A program made the position numbers and the translations under genes. Of a stretch of DNA of 64,000 bases, positions 55,181 through 64,000 are shown one piece after another. Position 1 is the stretch's first letter; each line of letters begins with the position of its first letter. The stretch lies in contig JABLYA010000001.1 in assembly GCA_013177855.1 (NCBI GenBank), positions 2,560,983-2,624,982 of the forward strand, read 5' to 3'. Source of the DNA: Ignavibacteria bacterium (GTDB taxonomy: Bacteria; Bacteroidota; Ignavibacteria; Ch128b). Under the pieces are notes generated by a model that saw nothing but the letters and a program-made list of their open reading frames with translations, did no database searches and had not been told where the DNA came from.

Positions 55181-56182
55181 ATGAAATTTGAAATGAAATC
55201 TAAATTAATCTTAACTATATCTTTATCAATTTTATTCTTCCAATCGATAGAAACTAAAGCTCAACTTCTCCCAGTTCTTGGTGGGCAAAGAGCTGGAATT
55301 TCAACAATGCAATTTCTAAAAATTGGAGTTGGTGGTCGAGCAATAGGAATGGGGGAATCTTTTATCGCTGTTGCAAATGATGCTTCAGCTCTTTATTGGA
55401 ATCCTGCTGGAATAGTTCAATTTTATGATCATCAAGTTATGTTTTCTCACACTGAATGGGTTGCAGATATTAAACACGAATTTGCAGGTTATGTCCATCA
55501 TTTGTCCGATGTTGATGCAGTCGGAATTTCTTTTACATCATTGCATATGGATGATATGAAAGTCACAACCGAGCTTATGCCTTTTGGAACAGGTGAATAT
55601 TTTTCCTTTGGTGATATTGCTATTGGGTTGAGTTATGCTCATAAATTTACTGAACAATTTAGTTTTGGCTTTACTATCAAATATGCACGAGAAACTTTAG
55701 ATAAATTATATATGGATGGTTTCTTAGTTGATCTTGGAACTTACTATTGGACTGGATTAGGCACATCGAGATTTTCTGTTTCGGTTACAAACTTTGGTGG
55801 AAATATGGCCCCTAGAGGAGAAGTAACTTTGTTGAATGGTAAAAAGATCACCGAATTTCAATCTTTTTCTCCACCGACTATGTTTAGAATTGGTTTTGCT
55901 GTTGAGCCCGTTTATAATGAAACTCATAAACTGACTACTTCAATTCAAATAAATCATCCAAATGATAATTCAGAAAATCTCGCTCTTGGGTTGGAATATT
56001 CCTGGCAGAATTTATTTTTCCTTCGTGGTGGATACAAACTTAATGTAGATGAACAAAGATTTGCATTTGGTGCCGGTGTGAAGGCTCCAATATCTTTTGC
56101 TAATCTCTCTTTTGATTATGCTTATAACAGCTTCACACGACTTGGCAGTACTCACAGATTCTCAATAATCTTAGGAATATGA
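55181..56182 (+). CDS. PorV/PorQ-family outer-membrane protein
   Basis: A 333-residue outer-membrane beta-barrel of the PorV/PorQ (UPF0164) group. The signal peptide covers about 1-28 (ending TKAQ). The diagnostic first strand set is QFLKIGVGGRAIGMGESFIA and VANDASALYWNPAGIVQF. In characterised T9SS members, PorV shuttles cargo from the translocon to the attachment complex; PorV-like paralogues in such operons may have other partners. It is encoded 2 bp after the receptor gene and overlaps the NHL lipoprotein gene by 4 bp. Confidence 0.9.
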   Translation: MKFEMKSKLILTISLSILFFQSIETKAQLLPVLGGQRAGISTMQFLKIGVGGRAIGMGESFIAVANDASALYWNPAGIVQFYDHQVMFSHTEWVADIKHEFAGYVHHLSDVDAVGISFTSLHMDDMKVTTELMPFGTGEYFSFGDIAIGLSYAHKFTEQFSFGFTIKYARETLDKLYMDGFLVDLGTYYWTGLGTSRFSVSVTNFGGNMAPRGEVTLLNGKKITEFQSFSPPTMFRIGFAVEPVYNETHKLTTSIQINHPNDNSENLALGLEYSWQNLFFLRGGYKLNVDEQRFAFGAGVKAPISFANLSFDYAYNSFTRLGSTHRFSIILGI

Positions 56183-57267
56183 AAATGAGGAAACTTTATC
56201 TTATTATTCTTCTATCGTCTATTTTAATCGGATGTGGTGAAAAATTAGATTTAACAGAATTCACAAACACTGGTAGAATTGGTACTTTCTCAACCGATAC
56301 GGCTTATGTTCCAATAAACCCACCCTGGACAGGTTTTAATAATCCTTCCGATGTTATGGTTGGCAGAGAGCCTTTTATTTATGTCGCTGATACTGACAAC
56401 GATCGAGTAGTGGTATTAAATCTTGCAGGGCAAATGATTGGTTCAATTGAAATTAAAAAGCCAGTTGCTCTTGCTCAAGATTATAGATTGAATTTATTTA
56501 TTTGCGCAGAGTTTGATACTTTGATAAATGGAGTTCAAAAAACTTTTGGTGCTCTTTACAAAGCTGATTTGTTTGCTTATCAACATAATTTCAGTCAGGT
56601 TCGATTAGAAAGATTACTTCCAAAATCTTCTCTCGATTTTTCAAAGGAACAAAGAAGATACACAGGTGTTGCTGTATTTTATGATAACTCATATCTAGTT
56701 ACGAGAACAGGTCCTGATAATTCAAGTTTTATTGATCCGGATAATGCGATTTTGGAATTTGTTCAGGTTAAAAATCCTGATGGATCGGTAAAAGATTCAC
56801 TAATCGGAAGGTTACCAAACTTTGAAGCAACTGGAAGTGGTTTAATGTCAATTAATGAACTATCTGGCATAACTGCTTTTAATCGTAAAAACTACGAGAT
56901 TGTAACAACTCAAACCGGAAATACAAATTTTAAAGTACAGTGGTTAAGATTTATTGTGACAAATGAATATGCTGGTTATGTAAGTAAATTCGATCCGGAA
57001 GATCCCCGAGTTGATATTCTCAAAATTGGAAAATTTGGAAAACCAGAAGATGTAACTGTTGATAATTCAAACAATGTCTATGTAATTGATAGTGAGAAGG
57101 ATAGTTTGTTCAAATTCAATCAATATGGGACGGAGATGCATTCATTTGGCGGAAGTAATCTATTTAAAAACCCAAAAGGTGTTGCTTTCTTCGATAGGAC
57201 TCTTTACATCTGTGATAGTGGTAACAATAGAATTCTAAGATTTATACTCTCCACTGATATCAGATAA
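56179..57267 (+). CDS. NHL-repeat lipoprotein
   Basis: A 362-residue lipoprotein with lipobox LIGC (Cys19). It forms a beta-propeller with NHL-like repeats: NPSDVMVGREPFIYVADTDN DRV in the first blade, then GKPEDVTVDNSNNVYVIDSE and PKGVAFFDRTLYICDSGNNR later. Blades between about 110 and 260 are less regular. Such propellers bind ligands or partners; no enzyme residues are evident. The start overlaps the PorV-like gene (ATGA). It is 32 bp before the phospholipase-D-type gene. Confidence 0.82.
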   Translation: MKMRKLYLIILLSSILIGCGEKLDLTEFTNTGRIGTFSTDTAYVPINPPWTGFNNPSDVMVGREPFIYVADTDNDRVVVLNLAGQMIGSIEIKKPVALAQDYRLNLFICAEFDTLINGVQKTFGALYKADLFAYQHNFSQVRLERLLPKSSLDFSKEQRRYTGVAVFYDNSYLVTRTGPDNSSFIDPDNAILEFVQVKNPDGSVKDSLIGRLPNFEATGSGLMSINELSGITAFNRKNYEIVTTQTGNTNFKVQWLRFIVTNEYAGYVSKFDPEDPRVDILKIGKFGKPEDVTVDNSNNVYVIDSEKDSLFKFNQYGTEMHSFGGSNLFKNPKGVAFFDRTLYICDSGNNRILRFILSTDIR

Positions 57268-57299
57268 ACTATTCATTAAAAAATTTCAGGAATCAAAAA

Positions 57300-59600
57300 G
57301 TGAAAAGAATAACTCTTTTAATCGCATTATTTATTTTTAATTCATTGTTTGCGCAGATTACTATTACACCCATTTCTCAATTAAGATTTAATAATGCCAG
57401 TGGAGTTCCAGTTGATTCAGGTAATATTTTTACTGTAACTGGCATTGTAACTGTTGCAAATGAATTTAATAGTCCTTCATACATTCAGGATAATACTGCA
57501 GGTATTGCCGTTTATGCACGTGGAACTGGATTGTTTTCTGCCAGTGTTAAACCTGGAGATTCAGTGATTGTAACTGGAAAATTGACGCACTATAGAGGAT
57601 TAACTCAATTTGATCCTGTCATTTCTTTTCAGAGGGTTGATTCAAATAAAGTAGTAGAGCCACTGGTTCTTACAATCAACGATATTAAATCGCAAGATTG
57701 GAATGGTTATGAAGCTTACGAAGGCATGTTGATTAGAATAAACAATGTGACAGTTTCAGCTTCAGGTACCTGGACTGGAAATACTAATTACACAATTACT
57801 GACTCAACTGGTTCAATGCAATTGAGAATTGTTAGTGGGACAAATCTAGTCGGTCAAACAATTCCCACAGGAAAGTTTGATGTAATTGGTGCACTTGGTG
57901 CTTATAAAACTTCACCACCATACGATGCAACTTCTTATCAATTACTCCCAAGAAATGTTTATGATATAATTACAGATTTAAAACCATTTATTCTCCAACC
58001 AATTGTTGTATCCAATGTCACTTCAACATCATTTAAAGTTTATTTTGAAACCATGCACGATGGAAACACTGAAGTTAGATATGGTTTTACTCAGAATCTT
58101 GAGATTGGCTCTTTTATCGATAACAATTTGACAAAATATCATCAGATTGTTATTTCGGGGTTACAGCCTAATACTCGTTATTACTTCAGAGTTTATTCCA
58201 CAAATCAGTATGGAACAAGTGAAGGTCCACTTGATTTTGTAGTCACAGCTTCTGATAGTCAATCTACCGGTAAAATTAATGTGTATTTTAATTCAACTGT
58301 CGATCAAACTGTAGCTATACCTGGTAATGAAGCTCGAGGAAATGTAAATCTCACTGAAAAATTAATTGAGAGAATAAATGCTGCTGAATACTCCATCGAT
58401 ATGTGTGTTTATAGTTTTTATAATCAACCTTCAATTGTCAATGCATTAATTGCAGCGAAAAACAGAGGTGTAAAGGTTCGAATTGTTTATGATAAACGAA
58501 CAACTCAAAACTCTATGCAGGCTTTAATTAATGCTGGATTCTTGATCAGCAAAAGGCCAAGTATTGATGGAATAATGCACAATAAATTTTTTGTATTCGA
58601 TGGTAGAGATGCAAATCCTGCAAATGATTGGGTCTGGACTGGAAGCTGGAACCTATCGGCTGATGAAAGCTCGTGGCTTAACAATGTAATCGAAATCAAT
58701 GACTATGCTTTAGCCCAGGCTTATACTAAAGAATTTGAGGAAATGTGGGGAAGCAATACTGATGTTCCAAATTCATCTAACGCTAAATTTGGACCATATA
58801 AAACTGATAATACTCCTCATAATTTCACAATCAATGGAAAAGAGTTTCAACTTTATTTCAGTCCAACTGATCAAACTACATTAAAAATAAGAAACACTCT
58901 TGCAACTGCTGACTCATCAATTTACTTTGCTCTTTTAACTTTTACCAGATCGGATATTGCAAATACAATCGTTTCGCGAGTTCAATCAGGTGTTAAGTTA
59001 AGAGGAATTATCGATAATGTTAATGACAGCGGTTCACAATACAGTTTCTTAAGAAATTATGGAGAATTATTCGATTACAATTTAACTGGAACTCTTCATC
59101 ACAAGTATGCAATAGTAGATGCTTCTTGGGTTGATTTAAATCCTTATGTTATCACAGGTTCCCATAACTGGTCAAATTCTGCCGAGCAAGACAACGATGA
59201 AAATACATTAATAATTAAAGATGTCTTCATTGCAAATCAGTATATGCAAGAATTTAAAAGAAGATATAATGATTTGGGAGGAACTGGTACTTTTACTATT
59301 CCAGTAATTAGTGAAGTAAAGGAAAAATACATTCCTTATAAAGTTGAACTTCAACAAAACTTTCCAAATCCTTTTAATCCAGTTACAACTATTGCATTTA
59401 CTTTGAGTGAAAGAATGCCTGTTAGACTTGTTTTGTATAATTCTCTTGGCCAAGAAGTTAAAGAAATTTTTAATAGCATAGCTGATGCAGGGAAGACAGT
59501 AATTGATTTTAGAGCTGATGGATTACCTTCTGGTGTTTATTATTACACTTTGTATGCACAAAATCAAAGTATATCGAGAAAAATGGTTTTGATGAAGTAA
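57300..59600 (+). CDS. T9SS-exported phospholipase D-family protein
   Basis: A 766-residue secreted protein. Domain order: signal peptide 1-19; OB-like domain about 25-215 (IFTVTGIVTVANEFNSPSYI); fibronectin III about 235-320 (TRYYFRVYSTNQYGTSEGP); PLD domain about 330-650; sorting domain from 686 (NFPNPFNPVTTIAF) to the end. Both HKD motifs are intact: HNKFFVFD (His427) and HHKYAIVD (His600). The order suggests an extracellular nuclease or phospholipase; OB-like plus PLD suggests DNA or RNA as a substrate, which is inference. The start is GTG. Confidence 0.88.
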   Translation: MKRITLLIALFIFNSLFAQITITPISQLRFNNASGVPVDSGNIFTVTGIVTVANEFNSPSYIQDNTAGIAVYARGTGLFSASVKPGDSVIVTGKLTHYRGLTQFDPVISFQRVDSNKVVEPLVLTINDIKSQDWNGYEAYEGMLIRINNVTVSASGTWTGNTNYTITDSTGSMQLRIVSGTNLVGQTIPTGKFDVIGALGAYKTSPPYDATSYQLLPRNVYDIITDLKPFILQPIVVSNVTSTSFKVYFETMHDGNTEVRYGFTQNLEIGSFIDNNLTKYHQIVISGLQPNTRYYFRVYSTNQYGTSEGPLDFVVTASDSQSTGKINVYFNSTVDQTVAIPGNEARGNVNLTEKLIERINAAEYSIDMCVYSFYNQPSIVNALIAAKNRGVKVRIVYDKRTTQNSMQALINAGFLISKRPSIDGIMHNKFFVFDGRDANPANDWVWTGSWNLSADESSWLNNVIEINDYALAQAYTKEFEEMWGSNTDVPNSSNAKFGPYKTDNTPHNFTINGKEFQLYFSPTDQTTLKIRNTLATADSSIYFALLTFTRSDIANTIVSRVQSGVKLRGIIDNVNDSGSQYSFLRNYGELFDYNLTGTLHHKYAIVDASWVDLNPYVITGSHNWSNSAEQDNDENTLIIKDVFIANQYMQEFKRRYNDLGGTGTFTIPVISEVKEKYIPYKVELQQNFPNPFNPVTTIAFTLSERMPVRLVLYNSLGQEVKEIFNSIADAGKTVIDFRADGLPSGVYYYTLYAQNQSISRKMVLMK

Positions 59601-59625
59601 TTTTAAATTTGATGGTTATTAAATG

Positions 59626-59657
59626 TTTGTTCTACTATATACATTTTTTTAATTTTG
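59626..59657 (+). promoter_or_regulatory. Possible promoter of atpDC
   Basis: TTTG (59626-59629), 20 bases, TAATTTTG (59650-59657): a match to the Bacteroidota-type consensus with a spacer one base longer than usual. It is 44 bases before the atpD start. Confidence 0.5.
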
Positions 59658-59701
59658 AATTTAATTTTGGTCAATTAACACACATAAAATGAGGAAACTA
59701 A

Positions 59702-61517
<1,816 letters not shown>

Positions 61518-61539
61518 TTTAGAAATTATAACTTTTGTA

Positions 61540-61578
61540 AATCCCGAAAAGACAAAAAATCTTTTCGGGATTTTTTTA
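61540..61578. terminator. Bidirectional terminator between atpC and the ktrA-like gene
   Basis: AATCCCGAAAAGA (61540-61552) pairs perfectly with TCTTTTCGGGATT (61560-61572), followed by T on the plus strand. It overlaps the stop of the minus-strand gene by a few bases. Confidence 0.88.
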
Positions 61579-62265
61579 TTCAGTCAATTTTGAAATATCT
61601 TTTTCCCGTCCAAATAAAATTAAAATATCGCCTTCCTCAATTACAGTTCCTGGACCTGGCACACCAATTATTCGTTCTCTTATTTCTTCCTGCTTTGTGG
61701 TTTTGTTCATTACTTTTGTGATTTTTTTAATTGTAATAAGATTTACATTGTACTTTGTTCTGATATCGAGCTCTTGAAGAGTTTTCCCCACAAATAAAGA
61801 AGGAGCGGGTATATAAGCAATTGTGTAGTCTCCGCCTAATTTTATCCACTCAAGCACATCTTCATACATTAAAGAGCTTGCTAATTTATCTGCAACTTCT
61901 TCTTCGGGTGAAATTATATGATGAACTCCAACCTTTTCAAGAATAATTTTATGGATTGGTGTAGTTGCACGAGCAATAATTTTTTTAACTCCTAAATTGA
62001 TCAGATTCATAACCGTCAGCAGAGTATTCTCAAATTCCTGACCTATTGAAATTACAACTGCATCCATATCTTGAATACCCTGAGCTTTCAGAGCTTTTTC
62101 ATCTGTTGCATCCAGTCTTACTGCTACTGCAACAGTGTCTTTAATTTCTTCAACTTTCTCAAAATCATTATCTATAGCCAGAACTTCTGCACCTTTTTCC
62201 GATAAATGTTTTGCAAGGTTCTGACCAAAATCTCCAAGTCCGATTATTGCAATTTTCTTTGCCAC
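61576..62265 (-). CDS. KtrA/TrkA-type regulatory subunit of potassium uptake
   Basis: A 229-residue cytoplasmic RCK protein. Its N-terminal Rossmann domain (1-140) has the NAD(H)/ATP-binding IIGLGDFGQNLAKHLSEKGA and the acidic strand end VLAIDNDFEKVEE. The TrkA_C domain (about 145-229) ends EEGDILILFGREKDISKL. A single RCK unit fits KtrA rather than the double TrkA of enterobacteria. It is 12 bp after the transport subunit gene and forms a ring that gates it in known systems. Confidence 0.93.
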   Translation of the reverse strand: MAKKIAIIGLGDFGQNLAKHLSEKGAEVLAIDNDFEKVEEIKDTVAVAVRLDATDEKALKAQGIQDMDAVVISIGQEFENTLLTVMNLINLGVKKIIARATTPIHKIILEKVGVHHIISPEEEVADKLASSLMYEDVLEWIKLGGDYTIAYIPAPSLFVGKTLQELDIRTKYNVNLITIKKITKVMNKTTKQEEIRERIIGVPGPGTVIEEGDILILFGREKDISKLTE

Positions 62266-62277
62266 TTTTTGTTCTCC

Positions 62278-64000
62278 TTAAACTGTTGATATATATTCTG
62301 ATGGATAGTCATATTTAGGTTGAGCTACTTCTTTTGAGAAAGAAGTTAAAAATGTTATAGGTCCAACGCGGCCGATGTACATCAAAATTACTATAATAAA
62401 TTTCCCTATTTCACTGAGATATGGCGTAATTCCTCTCGATAAACCTACTGTTCCAAATGCAGAGAATTGTTCAAATATTATATCTACAAGACTAAATTTT
62501 TCCGTGATTGATAATATTACAGTTGTTAGAAAAATAAACGAAAGCGAGAAAGCGATTTTAATGAAAACACGATGAATAATTTCATCAGGAATTTGTCTCT
62601 TATAAATTTCAATTTTTTTCTTTCCGCGAACAAAATCATAAATAGCCATAAAACTAATGAAAGCAGTTGTAGTTTTAATTCCGCCTCCAGTACCTCCTGG
62701 AGATGCACCGATAAACATAAGTAAAATATAAACCAAAGAAGTTGAGATTAATAATTCATTAATGGGTATAGTATTAAAACCTGCTGTTCTGGTTGTAATT
62801 GATTGAAAGATCGAAGCTAAAATTTTTTGATCTTCACTTAAATTTTTTAAAGAGTTTCCATATTCCAAAACGTAAGTAATGATCGCTCCTGAGAAAATAA
62901 GAAAGAGTGTAGTTAAAAGAATTATTTTACTTTGCGTTGAAAGATATTTTACTTTAGCTTTTTTTCTTTTGAAAGGTATCGTGGTTAATTCAAAAAGATT
63001 TGATAATGTTCCAAAACCAAGTCCGCCAAGGACAATAAGCATTCCAATAGTTCCAACAGATAAGTAATTATATCTTAATCCTTCGTACATTAAATTTTCA
63101 GAAAAGGTTGAAAATCCTGCATTACAGAAAGCAGAAATTGAATGAAATACTGAGTGGAAAATTTTTTCACTTAAAGGCATTTGCAATTTGCTCATGCTAT
63201 GAAAGAATAAAATTGCGCCTATAGCTTCAATGATAAATGTAGTTAAAATTATCTGAATTAATGTGTATTTAATTTTACCTAACTTTTCTTCCTCAATCAG
63301 GTCACCAATTAAAACTCTTTCTTTGATGCCAAGTCCGCCAGCAAAAAATAGTGCAAAAAAAGTTGTTAGAGTCATTACACCAAGACCACCGATCTGAATT
63401 AATCCAAGAATAACAATCTGTCCAAAACGTGTAAAGTAAGTTGCAGTGTCGACTACAATTAAACCAGTTACGCAAACTGCACTTGTAGAAGTAAAGAGGG
63501 CATCAATAAAAGAAATTTTTCCATCAACGGTAGCTTTGGGCAGTAATAAGAGGCCTGTTCCAAATAAAATTAAAAGAAGAAAGCTTATCAGAAAAAGTTT
63601 GGCGGGTTGGATTTTATATTCCGCAATAATATGGCTTAAACGAACTCCTTTAATTATCAAGCTGATGATTATATAAATCTGAATTACAATGATGTAAAAT
63701 AAATTTAAATCAAAGACATGAAATGTTCGAGCCATTCTTGAAAAAATGTATGGGAAAAAGATGAATAAGATTGTATGAATAATTATTAATGTCATTATAA
63801 AAATGTCAAACCATCGGGATCTCAAATACTCCTTTCGGTCTTCAGCGTAATAAATTCTGCCAGATTGATAAAAAATAAAAAGCAGAAATACTAGAATATT
63901 TACGGCATTTAAAAAATTGTTTAAGTTATCTGAGATGTAAAATCCATATTGAAGAATAAAAGTAGAAAAAGCGAGCAGAGCAATAAATAAAAGAAATCTG
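62278..64000 (-). CDS. KtrB/TrkH-type potassium transporter, N-terminus off window
   Basis: A membrane protein of the SKT (Trk/Ktr/HKT) superfamily. The frame stays open from 62278 to the window end, so the start is beyond it. A TTG at 63823-63825 would give 515 residues but interrupts a hydrophobic helix-bearing stretch that continues upstream (FLNAVNILVFLLFIFYQSG). Selectivity-filter regions are visible: TSTSAVCVTGLIVVDT, AFCNAGFSTF, SITTRTAGFNT and AFGTVGLSRG, each with the key glycine. The protein has an extra N-terminal membrane part compared with a minimal KtrB, as in some group members. It works with the KtrA-like protein. Confidence 0.9.
   Translation of the reverse strand, partial: RFLLFIALLAFSTFILQYGFYISDNLNNFLNAVNILVFLLFIFYQSGRIYYAEDRKEYLRSRWFDIFIMTLIIIHTILFIFFPYIFSRMARTFHVFDLNLFYIIVIQIYIIISLIIKGVRLSHIIAEYKIQPAKLFLISFLLLILFGTGLLLLPKATVDGKISFIDALFTSTSAVCVTGLIVVDTATYFTRFGQIVILGLIQIGGLGVMTLTTFFALFFAGGLGIKERVLIGDLIEEEKLGKIKYTLIQIILTTFIIEAIGAILFFHSMSKLQMPLSEKIFHSVFHSISAFCNAGFSTFSENLMYEGLRYNYLSVGTIGMLIVLGGLGFGTLSNLFELTTIPFKRKKAKVKYLSTQSKIILLTTLFLIFSGAIITYVLEYGNSLKNLSEDQKILASIFQSITTRTAGFNTIPINELLISTSLVYILLMFIGASPGGTGGGIKTTTAFISFMAIYDFVRGKKKIEIYKRQIPDEIIHRVFIKIAFSLSFIFLTTVILSITEKFSLVDIIFEQFSAFGTVGLSRGITPYLSEIGKFIIVILMYIGRVGPITFLTSFSKEVAQPKYDYPSEYISTV

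Noticed and set aside
63823-63825. TTG as the start of the KtrB-like gene
   Set aside because: The frame continues upstream to the window end with a clear hydrophobic helix, so the gene is treated as partial.

Overview
The window looks like chromosome of a low-GC member of the Ignavibacteria (Bacteroidota/Chlorobi side of the tree). The basis is: many exported proteins ending in a type IX secretion (T9SS) sorting domain with the NxPNPFNPST motif, a PorV/PorQ-like outer-membrane protein, a TonB-dependent receptor with a carboxypeptidase-regulatory-like domain, atpDC as a separate pair, and at least one promoter of the Bacteroidota type (TTTG-N19-TAnnTTTG). The taxonomic call is inference; no rRNA or tRNA gene was seen.

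Layout. 1-7302 (minus): an operon-like run of macro-domain protein, flotillin-like FloA, a small acidic membrane protein, a UvrD/PcrA helicase, a lipoprotein that looks like a catalytically dead M3-type peptidase, a GT2 glycosyltransferase and a partial methyltransferase. 7461-7673 is a cold-shock protein, followed by about 1 kb without a gene that holds a nested hairpin and two REP-like palindromes. 8713-9174 encodes a protein with a very acidic D/E tail. 9267-19758 (plus): asnS, then nuoJKLM, an NhaD-type Na+/H+ antiporter, a small unknown gene, nuoN and NAD(P)HX repair, ending near a TonB gene. 20639-25745 (minus): HIT protein, NtrC-type regulator, exported unknown, acyl-CoA carboxylase beta subunit and acyl-CoA dehydrogenase.

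26383-33012 (plus) is the accessory region. It has three Asp-box beta-propeller T9SS cargo genes, a frame-broken OmpA-family gene, two tandem lipoprotein paralogues and a small membrane protein. The three cargo genes share nearly identical DNA for the C-terminal sorting domain, and two of them share the signal-peptide DNA. The third (30359-31243) carries a visibly GC-richer central segment between these AT-rich ends. This is the strongest candidate here for an unusual process: exchange of cargo segments between conserved secretion ends.

33034-38623 (minus): NatAB-like ABC exporter, PrsW-like protease, NadD, a GalE-like epimerase and MeaB GTPase. 39032-42269 (plus): pcm, miaA and a split AtuA-like pair. 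42266-43432 (minus) is a DUF4143-type AAA ATPase with twin palindromes upstream. 43616-45149 (plus): prfB with its +1 programmed frameshift, and a YjbQ-family gene. 45154-46517 (minus): two small stand-alone genes. 46598-59600 (plus) is a cell-envelope block of T9SS cargo proteins, a lipoprotein, a TonB-dependent receptor, a PorV-like protein, an NHL-repeat lipoprotein and an exported phospholipase-D-family protein. 59702-61517 is atpDC, and 61576-64000 (minus) is a KtrA/KtrB-like potassium uptake pair whose second gene runs off the window.

Energy coupling is a recurring theme (complex I antiporter subunits with an extra Na+/H+ antiporter, F1 ATPase subunits, K+ uptake, TonB), next to a large secreted-protein inventory.
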